This document shows positions 1 to 6,031 of a DNA stretch of 10,121 nt, piece by piece. Made by a program: the position numbers and the translations under genes. The DNA is from Wolbachia pipientis (lineage in GTDB: Bacteria; Pseudomonadota; Alphaproteobacteria; Rickettsiales; Anaplasmataceae). Location: assembly GCF_023661085.1 (NCBI RefSeq), contig NZ_JAHDJT010000009.1, positions 4,695 to 14,815 on the forward strand, in the 5' to 3' direction. Each line of letters opens with the position of its first letter. The stretch's first letter is position 1. A model generated the notes under the pieces. It saw only the letters and a program-made list of their open reading frames with translations, was not told where the DNA came from and did not search any database.

Positions 1-1021
1 CTGATACATAAAACATTGCTATTATTGGAACAAAAAGTAATATACCCATAAGTCCAAAATATGAAGCACATATAGTAACCCCAAGAATAATTACAGCTGG
101 ATGTATATGGACTTTTTTTCCTATCAATAAAGGAACCAATATATTTGCATCCATCAATTGTCCAACACCAAATAATATTAAAACAGCAGTGCTTTCAAAC
201 CATCCACTGAATTGAGTAACAGCGCTCAAAAACCCAATGATAGTATATAATAATGGCCCTATATAAGGTATAAATGTTAGTGTCCCTGACAAAACTCCAA
301 TAGCAACAGAATGTCTCAACCCGATTATACTAAGACCTACAGAGTAAAAAATCATCATAAAAATGCATACATTCGCCTGTCCTTTTAGGTAGTTAGATAC
401 AATGAAATCCACTTTTGAAAAATAATCTGCAACTTTTTCTCTGTAAGGAACAGGAACTAATTTACTAACTTTTGCTACAATCAAAGGCCAATCACGCAAT
501 ACATAAAAGAACATTACCGGAGTAATCACCACTAATGATACTGTATGAATTAAGCTAAAGCTCGAGTTTAACACCTGGATTATAAAATTACTGGTAATAT
601 CAAAGACATTTGCAAAATAAGATACATAATCGCCGTAATCTTTTGCTAGACTTTCAGATAAGTGATCAAACAAACCATCTTCTGTTTTTATATTGAAAAA
701 TTCTAACACAGATGGGATAACTTTGAGATTTAATGAAGGTGCTTTACTGACTAAAAAATTCAATATCGAGGTGATTTGAACATATATAATAGGTAAGACA
801 AATGTAACAGCTAATACAGAAATCATTAGTAGGACAAGTATTATAAAAATTACAGAATATAAGCGTGATATTCTATACTCCTCAAACTTTACTACTAGCG
901 GATTAAATAAATATGCAACAACGATAGATATTAAGCATGGAAAAATCATAGGGCGCACTAAAAATAATGTGCCAATTATAAGAAGTAATATAAGACAAAC
1001 AGTTGCATAGCGTTTTTGCAT
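1..1021 (-). CDS. AI-2E/PerM family membrane protein, C-terminus cut by window edge
   Basis: My translation from the ATG at 1021 gives 340 open codons running off the left edge. Hydrophobic segments lie near residues 7-40, 55-80, 160-175, 218-240, 243-270, 278-298 and 306-338, with a soluble stretch at about 85-150, which is the layout of the AI-2E transporter (PerM/UPF0118) family. Family-like signatures are YLKGQ at 211-215, IPYIGP at 251-256, and GQLMDANILVP at 287-297 followed by LIGKKVHIHP at 299-308. Members are inner-membrane proteins; some export autoinducer-2 and others work as Na+/H+ antiporters, so no substrate can be assigned. No clear Shine-Dalgarno precedes the start; an in-frame TAA six codons upstream limits extension. 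An 11-bp inverted repeat lies immediately upstream. The family call is firm, the function is not. Confidence 0.85.
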   Translation of the reverse strand, partial: MQKRYATVCLILLLIIGTLFLVRPMIFPCLISIVVAYLFNPLVVKFEEYRISRLYSVIFIILVLLMISVLAVTFVLPIIYVQITSILNFLVSKAPSLNLKVIPSVLEFFNIKTEDGLFDHLSESLAKDYGDYVSYFANVFDITSNFIIQVLNSSFSLIHTVSLVVITPVMFFYVLRDWPLIVAKVSKLVPVPYREKVADYFSKVDFIVSNYLKGQANVCIFMMIFYSVGLSIIGLRHSVAIGVLSGTLTFIPYIGPLLYTIIGFLSAVTQFSGWFESTAVLILFGVGQLMDANILVPLLIGKKVHIHPAVIILGVTICASYFGLMGILLFVPIIAMFYVS

Positions 1022-1023
1022 GT

Positions 1024-1079
1024 TTTTAGCATAGTCAATTTATTAAAAAAATACACAGTTTATTTTATCTATGCTAAAA
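1024..1079. repeat. 11-bp perfect inverted repeat before the AI-2E gene
   Basis: TTTTAGCATAG at 1024-1034 is exactly matched by its reverse complement CTATGCTAAAA at 1069-1079, with 34 AT-rich bases between. The inner arm ends 3 bases before the ATG of the AI-2E-family gene, so the repeat spans its likely promoter and leader. It could be an operator, an mRNA hairpin occluding the start, or the ends of a short mobile remnant. The repeat is seen directly; any role is inference. Confidence 0.6.
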
Positions 1080-1175
1080 CAAATTACCAAAGACAGAGAA
1101 AGCTTACAAAAAACGAAGTACCTATAGTTTATCTATAAGCGGCCAAAAGCACCTTAGCAAGGATACAAAAATACA

Positions 1176-1219
1176 CCAAGTAGCTTATCATCCAAGCATC
1201 GGCTACTTGGACGACATCC
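1176..1219. repeat. Palindromic repeat copy A, 3' side of the terminase remnant
   Basis: CCAAGTAGC at 1176-1184 pairs perfectly with GCTACTTGG at 1202-1210 (17-base loop). GCTACTTGGACGACA at 1202-1216 matches the core of the copies at 1677-1699 and 1758-1780, which have GCTACTTGGA(C/T)GACA. It is therefore a diverged member of the same short palindrome family. It lies just beyond the end of the terminase remnant. Confidence 0.6.
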
Positions 1220-1235
1220 TTCTTTCAGGCCAAAA

Positions 1236-1760
1236 TCACAATGTTGGTATAGTTGCGACCTGAGAGATGCTTTCTCTTATCCACTATAGATATTGCACGT
1301 TGCTGTCGACTTGGTCATTGTGATGTGCTTCTGGAAACATTAAAATTTCATACTCAAAGTCATTGAGCCATATTGCCTGGTGCGGCAGAAAAACTTTTCC
1401 AGACTCTATAGTCGGGGTGGAATCGAGCGAGTTTATCATCATATGTGTGTGATATGATACTATTTTGATGATTGGCAAATCACTGCTTGCTTTTAGCTCT
1501 TGCACCAATTGTTGACCACTCGTTTTGGCTTCGATCAAAATTGCGTGTGGTGTACATCTTGCTACTAAGGACAAAACTTGCTCCTTAAGTTTTGGGTACT
1601 CGAGTTTTGCACGATATACATCGAGTAAATAGAATTTATTACCTACTTTTGCCCAGGTGGTGCAGGCCACCAGAAGGGTGTCGTCCAAGTAGCTGACACA
1701 TAGCTGCACGAACATTGTAATTAGCAGGTAATTTGCGCAACAGACGGTGTAATCCCAGTG
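1236..1760 (-). pseudogene. Phage terminase large subunit, C-terminal nuclease-domain remnant (prophage WO-like)
   Basis: The longest intact piece is 143 codons from the ATG at 1715 to a TAG at 1284. It resembles the C-terminal RuvC-fold nuclease region of phage terminase large subunits, which cut concatemeric DNA during capsid filling: CTTW, YLLDVYRAKLEYPKLK, ILIEAKTSGQQLVQELK, IESGKVFLPHQAIWL, and a terminal HNDQVDS where the family usually has HDDQVD(A/S). Reading past the TAG gives WIRESISQVATIPTL and a TGA at 1236, which looks like the lost native C-terminus, so the TAG is probably a nonsense mutation. The frame stays open upstream to 1760, but that part is palindromic repeat (encoding VSYLDDT) and other material, not the expected catalytic N-terminal motif. 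The ATPase half is absent. No other phage gene is visible, so this is an orphan fragment. Confidence 0.75.
1677..1699 (-). repeat. Palindromic repeat copy B
   Basis: A 23-bp stretch matches copy C at 1758-1780 in inverted orientation with one mismatch (G at 1683 where the reverse complement of copy C has A). On the minus strand it is read in frame by the terminase remnant as VSYLDDT, so the fragment's apparent N-terminus is repeat-derived. Its ends GTGTC and GACAC are themselves complementary. Confidence 0.7.
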
Positions 1761-1780
1761 TCAGCTACTTGGATGACACC
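1752..1780 (+). repeat. Palindromic repeat copy C
   Basis: Begins ATCCCAGTGTC and ends GGATGACACC; GTGTCA at 1758-1763 pairs with TGACAC at 1774-1779. The outer parts match the palindrome inside hscA (3859-3887), while the centre differs (AGCTACTT against TGGGCACT). Same family as copies A and B, and inverted relative to B. Confidence 0.7.
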
Positions 1781-1888
1781 TTTTGTTGTGAGCTCACTTT
1801 TACCCTATGATTACCTTTTTAGAGCATCTTATCTATCCATTTCGCTGAAGTGGTACCTTTCTGTGATTTTAAACATCCGGTAGTATAG

Positions 1889-1917
1889 TTGATTTCAAGG
1901 CATAGTGAAGCTATTAT
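1889..1917 (+). promoter_or_regulatory. Candidate upstream promoter, -35 TTGATT / -10 TATTAT
   Basis: TTGATT (1889-1894), 17-base spacer, TATTAT (1912-1917). It would start transcription near 1924, about 100 bases before lepB. The spacer and -10 overlap TAGTGAAGCTATT (1903-1915), found identically at 9931-9943. It may be a second lepB promoter or part of a decayed copy of the right-end leader element. Confidence 0.35.
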
Positions 1918-1970
1918 AAACGAAAGTTTGCACAGGTTACGAGGTTAGAAATAACGCCTACGAGTAAAAT

Positions 1971-1999
1971 TTCACATTACCACTTTTATGTGTTACAAT
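1971..1999 (+). promoter_or_regulatory. lepB promoter, -35 TTCACA / -10 TACAAT
   Basis: TTCACA (1971-1976) and TACAAT (1994-1999) each match the sigma-70 consensus at five of six positions, with an ideal 17-base spacer. Transcription would start near 2006, giving a leader of about 20 bases before the TTG start at 2026. This is the best-placed promoter for lepB. Confidence 0.6.
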
Positions 2000-2025
2000 A
2001 AGCTTAATTTATAAGAAAAACAAAG

Positions 2026-2772
2026 TTGGAGAAATTAAGAGGAAATTGGGTAACAAGAACAGGAAGATTTTTATCTTCATTGTTTTTTTTACTACTGATT
2101 GCGCTATCAATACGTAGTTTTTTATTTGAGCCATTTCATATCCCTTCTGGTTCGATGAAAAGCACTCTGCTTGAAGGAGATTATATTTTTACCAGTAAAT
2201 ATTCATATGGTTACAGTAAGCACTCCTTTCCATTTTCTCCTAATATTTTCAGCGGCAGGATCTTTTATACCCCTCCAGAGCGTGGTGACATAATAGTTTT
2301 TAAACCTACGAAAAACGATAGCATCAGATTTGTTAAACGAGTAATAGGAATACCAGGCGATAAAGTGCAAATGATAGAGGGAGAATTATATCTAAATGAT
2401 CAGAAGGTAAAGCGAAGACAAATTGAAAGTTTTTTTGATTATGAATCAAGTCGCAGTATACCAAGGTATATAGAAACACTCCCAGATGGAAGAAAACATG
2501 AGATTTTGATAGATAACTTTTCCAATAGTCTATCGTATAACACTCCAGTTTATTATGTACCTAAAGATCAATTTTTTGTTATGGGAGACAATAGAAATAA
2601 TTCTTTTGACAGTAGATTTCCTGAAATTGGTTTTGTACCAATGGAAAACATAATTGGGCGTGTGAGCATAGTTGGTTTATCGTTTAAATTAGGCAAAGTT
2701 GATTGGTTGCCATTTAATTTCAGAGTACCTGTTGCCCTGAGATTTGACAGGATATTGCACAAGGCTGTATAA
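2026..2772 (+). CDS. lepB: Signal peptidase I
   Basis: Type I signal peptidase (248 aa), a membrane-anchored Ser/Lys protease that removes signal peptides from exported proteins on the periplasmic face. One N-terminal membrane anchor lies at about residues 15-33. The catalytic serine is Ser43 in PSGSM (40-44) and the general-base lysine is Lys104 in IRFVKRVIGIPGD. The conserved box MGDNRNNSFDSR is at 186-197. Length suits the compact alpha-proteobacterial enzymes. The start is a TTG; there is no in-frame ATG before the membrane segment, the promoter at 1971-1999 ends just upstream, and the Shine-Dalgarno is weak. It stands alone on the plus strand and converges on hscA with 3 bases between the stop codons. 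Function is confident; the exact start is moderately so. Confidence 0.95.
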   Translation: MEKLRGNWVTRTGRFLSSLFFLLLIALSIRSFLFEPFHIPSGSMKSTLLEGDYIFTSKYSYGYSKHSFPFSPNIFSGRIFYTPPERGDIIVFKPTKNDSIRFVKRVIGIPGDKVQMIEGELYLNDQKVKRRQIESFFDYESSRSIPRYIETLPDGRKHEILIDNFSNSLSYNTPVYYVPKDQFFVMGDNRNNSFDSRFPEIGFVPMENIIGRVSIVGLSFKLGKVDWLPFNFRVPVALRFDRILHKAV

Positions 2773-2775
2773 GTT

Positions 2776-4635
2776 CTACCTATTTGTCAATTCACACAAC
2801 TCTAAGGAAGAGTTTTCTAACTTGGCAATAGCACTATTGATTTCACTCAAATCATTTCCTTGTAAAGTTTTTTTTGCGTTTTGCAGTAGATTTTTTAGCC
2901 TTTGATCAGAGGAAAGACTATTATCGCCTTCAATCAAATGTATGAGTTTGTTGCCATTAATTTTAGCTTCTGCAAGAGAACGAGCCTTCATATCTTCATC
3001 AAAGTTGTTTATTGACTGGTTAACCATATCTTGAACATCGGCTTCACTTAAGCCAAAACTTGAATTTATTTCAACTACTTGCTCAATCCCAGTGGTTTTT
3101 TCTCGTGCAGTAACAGTCAATATTCCGTCAACATTAACTGTGAACTCTATCTCAACTCTTGCAGAACCTGCAGGCAGTGGCGGTATACCTTTGAGTTCAA
3201 ATTGTGCTAGAGATTTGTTATCTTCTATCATTTCACGTTCCCCCTGACAAACGTGAATTTTCATTGCCGTTTGCCCATCGACATAAGTTGTAAACTCTTT
3301 TGTTTCTGAAACTGGCAATGGCGTGTTTCTTGGTATGATCTTTTCAACTATTCCTCCCATAGTTTCTATACCAAGTGATAAAGGCAAAACGTCCAAGAGA
3401 ATGTTCCTATCTTTTGAGCTTGAAGTTAAATAATGAGCCTGCAAAGCTGCCCCAATAACAACTGCTTTGTCTGGATCTACATCATTCAGTACCTTATTGC
3501 CAAAGAGCTTGACTAGTGATTCGTGAACTAATGGCACTCTAGTTGCACCACCAACTAAAATTATTCCTTTTATGTCATCAATTTTAAGATCTATGTCGTT
3601 TATAGTACGAGTGACTATATTGACAGTCTTACTAACCAAAGGACTTATTGCTTGCTCGAATTCTTCTTTGGTAATTTTGCATTCAAACAACTCGCCGTTG
3701 ATGTTGAATTCAAAAGTGCCTGACGTATTTTCACTTAGGTATTCTTTTACAGTACGTAATTCAGTAAGTGATGGTCCTGTCATGAAAGCAGCTGACGTTG
3801 AAACCCAGTTCTTATTACACAATTGCATGGCATGTTCATTTGCAATCAAGTTTTCTGGATCCCAGTGTCTGGGCACTGGGATGACACTTTCGCTTGAACC
3901 TACCTGCTCTCTATACTTATTAAGCACGATTGAGCTTAGCAGATGGTCAAAATCATCACCACCAAGTTTGGTATCACCACCAACTGCAAGAACTTGAAAC
4001 ACTCCTTGGTGTAATTTCAATATTGAAATATCAAACGTTCCGCCACCGAGGTCATAAACTGCATATATTCCACTGCTGTTGTTCTTCTCAATCGAATAAG
4101 AAAGCGCTGCAGCAGTTGGCTCATTAATGAGGCGAAGGACTTCTATGCTAGCCAATTTTGCTGCATACTTAGTTGCATTACGTGCTGAGTCGTCAAAGTA
4201 AGCTGGTACAGTAATCACTGCTTTTTTTACTTCCATCCCCGTAGACTTTTTTACCCTCTCACATAGAGCTTTCAATATCTCAGCAGATATCTCAACAGGA
4301 GTGAGATACTTTTCCTCTGAACATCTTATCCTAATAACTTTTTCACTTTCATCGTCTATTTCAAAATTGATGCCTTCTTTGTGCAAGTCTTTGACACTTT
4401 TACCCATTAAACGTTTTATCGAGTAAATTGCACCTGAGCCAACATCGTAGCCGGTTTTCAATATGTTGTTTTCACATGAAAGAACAGAAGGTAGCAGTTC
4501 TCTTCCTTGTTCATCTTTAAATATCTCCACGTCACCAGCTTTATTCACTATAGCAATTAAAGAATTGGTAGTGCCGAGGTCTATACCAAACACTATTTCA
4601 TTTGAATTTGGCTCAGAAATTTGTATTGGCCGCAT
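2776..4635 (-). CDS. hscA: Fe-S assembly chaperone HscA (Hsp70 family) with an in-frame palindromic insertion
   Basis: Specialised Hsp70 (619 aa) that binds the LPPVK motif of IscU and uses ATP, with HscB, to promote cluster transfer. ISEP near the start followed by GIDLGTTNS (17-25) marks HscA, not DnaK. Other ATPase motifs are VPAYFDDSARNATKYAA, NEPTAAAL, YDLGGGTFDIS and LVGGATRVP; the substrate-binding domain begins with DVLPLSLGIETMGG and has EFTTYVDGQTAM and QGERE. Between GGDDFDHLL and VKEYLSE there are about 35 more residues than in E. coli or Rickettsia HscA as I recall them; this extra part (about 246-288) includes VIPVPRHWDP (251-260), encoded by a repeat palindrome. The frame remains open, so the protein is probably still made. 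The ATG overlaps the hscB 3' end by 23 bases, suggesting translational coupling. Last gene of the operon. Confidence 0.95.
   Translation of the reverse strand: MRPIQISEPNSNEIVFGIDLGTTNSLIAIVNKAGDVEIFKDEQGRELLPSVLSCENNILKTGYDVGSGAIYSIKRLMGKSVKDLHKEGINFEIDDESEKVIRIRCSEEKYLTPVEISAEILKALCERVKKSTGMEVKKAVITVPAYFDDSARNATKYAAKLASIEVLRLINEPTAAALSYSIEKNNSSGIYAVYDLGGGTFDISILKLHQGVFQVLAVGGDTKLGGDDFDHLLSSIVLNKYREQVGSSESVIPVPRHWDPENLIANEHAMQLCNKNWVSTSAAFMTGPSLTELRTVKEYLSENTSGTFEFNINGELFECKITKEEFEQAISPLVSKTVNIVTRTINDIDLKIDDIKGIILVGGATRVPLVHESLVKLFGNKVLNDVDPDKAVVIGAALQAHYLTSSSKDRNILLDVLPLSLGIETMGGIVEKIIPRNTPLPVSETKEFTTYVDGQTAMKIHVCQGEREMIEDNKSLAQFELKGIPPLPAGSARVEIEFTVNVDGILTVTAREKTTGIEQVVEINSSFGLSEADVQDMVNQSINNFDEDMKARSLAEAKINGNKLIHLIEGDNSLSSDQRLKNLLQNAKKTLQGNDLSEINSAIAKLENSSLELCELTNR
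2798..2816 (+). terminator. Possible intrinsic terminator for lepB inside the hscA 3' end
   Basis: AACTCT (2798-2803) pairs with AGAGTT (2809-2814) across a 5-base loop, and the stem runs into TTTT (2813-2816). It lies 25 bases past the lepB stop and within the last codons of the opposing hscA gene. The stem is short and AT-rich, so this is tentative. Confidence 0.3.
3779..3887 (-). repeat. Palindromic element inserted in hscA, two palindrome units
   Basis: Unit 1 (3857-3887) has ATCCCAGTG at 3859-3867 pairing perfectly with CACTGGGAT at 3874-3882 around a 6-base loop, then GACAC. It shares both ends with intergenic copy C at 1752-1780. Unit 2 (3779-3808) is diverged: by my alignment it matches about 21 of 30 positions of the TGG + copy C form, keeping GTCAGCTGCTT (copy C: GTCAGCTACTT) and ATGACA. 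About 48 bases separate them. Together they span hscA residues from about 250 to 286 in frame. Unit 1 is clear; treating both as one inserted element is inference. Confidence 0.7.
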
Positions 4636-5071
4636 TTTTCTTCATTTCCTCAAGTGACTTGTATAAATATTTCAATCTCAAAACTTGCATCGCGGCTTCA
4701 CCAAAATTCTTTGTAGCGAAAGCATTAATTAGATTTTTGGTGCAACCCTTTATTTTTTCATCAATCATCCTACTTGCAAATTGTAGATCATCACAGTCTA
4801 GTAAGTACTCTCTTATTTCCATTGATTCATTCAATATTTCAGAGCTTAGGTGACCTTTTTGGCTTTTTACCCCCAAAAGATCCAGCAAATGCTCGGCACG
4901 TTTTAGTGGTGACTTGAGCACTTGATAAGCTTTGTTTATATTTTCCATGTTTTTCGACTGCCTTTCGTTTATATCAGCTCTGCTGAGCTCAATATATTTT
5001 TTCTCTAGCTCATCAAAACTGATGTTGAAAGCAGGTTCAATTTCAAACAATGTAAAATAGTTGCTAGACAT
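4613..5071 (-). CDS. hscB: Fe-S assembly co-chaperone HscB, HPD motif missing
   Basis: J-type co-chaperone (152 aa from this start) that brings IscU to HscA and stimulates its ATPase. The N-terminus NYFTLFEIEP matches the HscB pattern; INKAYQVLKSPLKRAEHLL (from residue 45) is the conserved helix III region, followed by the C-terminal helical domain that binds IscU. The usual HPD between helices II and III is absent: the region reads IELSRADINERQSKN, about 10-13 residues shorter than in E. coli or Rickettsia as I recall them. I start at the ATG at 5071, not the longer frame from 5125: MSSNYFTLF matches family N-termini, and GGAGAGAG sits 7 bases upstream. It overlaps iscA by 8 bases and hscA by 23, implying coupled translation. 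Confidence 0.88.
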   Translation of the reverse strand: MSSNYFTLFEIEPAFNISFDELEKKYIELSRADINERQSKNMENINKAYQVLKSPLKRAEHLLDLLGVKSQKGHLSSEILNESMEIREYLLDCDDLQFASRMIDEKIKGCTKNLINAFATKNFGEAAMQVLRLKYLYKSLEEMKKNAANTNF

Positions 5072-5468
5072 GAAAACTCTCTCCACAACCACATTTTCCT
5101 TTCTCATTAGGGTTTTTGAAAACAAAACCAGACGAGAGTTTTTCCTCTACGTAATCCATTTCAGAGCCAAGGATAAACATGATAGATTTTGGATCGATCA
5201 ACACCTTGACTTTTTGGCCATCACTGCAGCTTTCTTCAATTACTGACTCTAAAGGACGAATATCATATGCATATTCAATATCATATTTTAAGCCAGAACA
5301 TCCTTTTTGTTTAATTAGTACCCTTATTCCTATTGCTTCTTCTGACTTCTCAAGGTTATCATGCTGTTTTTTATCTAATAAGCACCTTATTCTCTCCACT
5401 GCATTTGCAGTGATAGTGATAAGTTTTTTATCTTTCTTCGCAGCATTTACTCCTTGATACCTACTCAT
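5064..5468 (-). CDS. iscA: A-type iron-sulfur carrier protein IscA
   Basis: A-type Fe-S cluster carrier (134 aa) that receives clusters and passes them to target enzymes. The three ligand cysteines are present: Cys57 in KGCSGLKYDI and Cys126/Cys128 in the C-terminal GKCGCGESF. LITITANAVERI (16-27) is the usual start of the domain, so about 14 residues of lysine-containing N-terminal tail are extra compared with 107-residue IscA proteins. The loop after the first helix (NLEKSEEAIG) is also slightly long. The ATG lies 2 bases past the iscU stop with no Shine-Dalgarno, so it likely relies on coupling. IscA, ErpA or SufA-like roles cannot be separated by sequence alone; position in the isc operon favours IscA. 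Confidence 0.93.
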   Translation of the reverse strand: MSRYQGVNAAKKDKKLITITANAVERIRCLLDKKQHDNLEKSEEAIGIRVLIKQKGCSGLKYDIEYAYDIRPLESVIEESCSDGQKVKVLIDPKSIMFILGSEMDYVEEKLSSGFVFKNPNEKGKCGCGESFHV

Positions 5469-5470
5469 AG

Positions 5471-5851
5471 CTATTTTTGTTTACTTTGGTAATCATGAAT
5501 AGCAGCTTTTATAGCGTCTTCAGCAAGCACGGAGCAGTGTATCTTCACTGGCGGCAAAGACAATTCTTCCACTATTTGCGTGTTTTTTATCTTTGTTACA
5601 TCCTCAATAGTTTTTCCTTTGATCATCTCTGTGAGCAAGGAGCTCGAAGCGATGGCAGAACCACAGCCAAAAGTTTTAAATTTTGCATCTTCAATAACGC
5701 CTTTGTTATTGACTTTTATTTGTAATTTCATCACATCGCCGCATGATGGCGCACCCACCAAGCCAGTGCCAACATTTGGATCATTTTTATCCAGAGAACC
5801 AACATTCCTTGGATTTTCGTAATGATCTAAAATTTTCTCATTATAACTCAT
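5471..5851 (-). CDS. iscU: Iron-sulfur cluster scaffold IscU
   Basis: Scaffold (126 aa) on which [2Fe-2S] clusters are built from sulfur supplied by IscS. Starts with YNEKILDHYENPRNVGSL. The cluster ligands are all there: Cys37 in GAPSCGD with Asp39, Cys63 in FGCGSAIASSS, and His105-Cys106 in KIHCSVLAEDAI. The HscA recognition motif LPPVK is at residues 99-103. Length is normal for bacterial IscU. It is the first gene of the visible operon: its promoter lies in the gap shared with ftsY, and AGGT stands 8 bases before the ATG. The cysteine desulfurase gene that usually precedes iscU is not here; the upstream neighbour is divergent ftsY. Confidence 0.97.
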   Translation of the reverse strand: MSYNEKILDHYENPRNVGSLDKNDPNVGTGLVGAPSCGDVMKLQIKVNNKGVIEDAKFKTFGCGSAIASSSLLTEMIKGKTIEDVTKIKNTQIVEELSLPPVKIHCSVLAEDAIKAAIHDYQSKQK

Positions 5852-5878
5852 AAAATTACCTATAAACCACTGTCCTAC

Positions 5879-5907
5879 ATTATAACATATTTAGGTTAAA
5901 AACTAAA
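5879..5907 (-). promoter_or_regulatory. Promoter of the iscU-iscA-hscB-hscA operon
   Basis: On the minus strand a perfect -10 TATAAT (5879-5884) is preceded, 17 bases away, by TTTAGT (5902-5907), a weak -35. Transcription would begin near 5872, about 20 bases before the iscU ATG. A weak -35 with a perfect -10 would fit an activated promoter, but no regulator site is proven. Confidence 0.55.
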
Positions 5908-5935
5908 GTGAAATACACTAGCAAACGGTATATTT

Positions 5936-5963
5936 TACTCACAAAATAACACAAAAGTGAGTA
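5936..5963. promoter_or_regulatory. 7-bp inverted repeat in the iscU/ftsY divergent gap
   Basis: TACTCAC (5936-5942) is matched by GTGAGTA (5957-5963) across 14 AT-rich bases. It lies upstream of both the iscU promoter and the ftsY coding start, where a shared operator would be. It does not match the IscR type 1 or type 2 consensus as I recall them. The repeat is seen; a regulatory role is a guess. Confidence 0.3.
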
Positions 5964-6031
5964 TATTTAACTTTACAAATACTCGTAGTGCATGTCATTC
6001 TTTATATTGTAATTTTAAAAGGAGTACTCCC

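Noticed and set aside
1176-1780. CRISPR array from repeated GCTACTTGG units
   Set aside because: Copies are few, in mixed orientation, at irregular distances, and one lies within a terminase frame; they are dispersed palindromic repeats.
3572-3997. 141-codon plus-strand frame opposite hscA
   Set aside because: It is a shadow of hscA; the translation has no recognisable domain, and hscA on the other strand is unambiguous.
5072-5125. Longer HscB start at 5125
   Set aside because: It would overlap iscA by 62 bases and adds 18 residues (MFSKTLMRKENVVVERVF) before the normal family N-terminus; the ATG at 5071 has a good ribosome site.
5957-6031. GTG start giving a 328-aa FtsY
   Set aside because: No ribosome site, the GTG lies in an inverted repeat, and the extra 25 residues do not resemble FtsY; the TTG at 6032 has a strong AGGAG.
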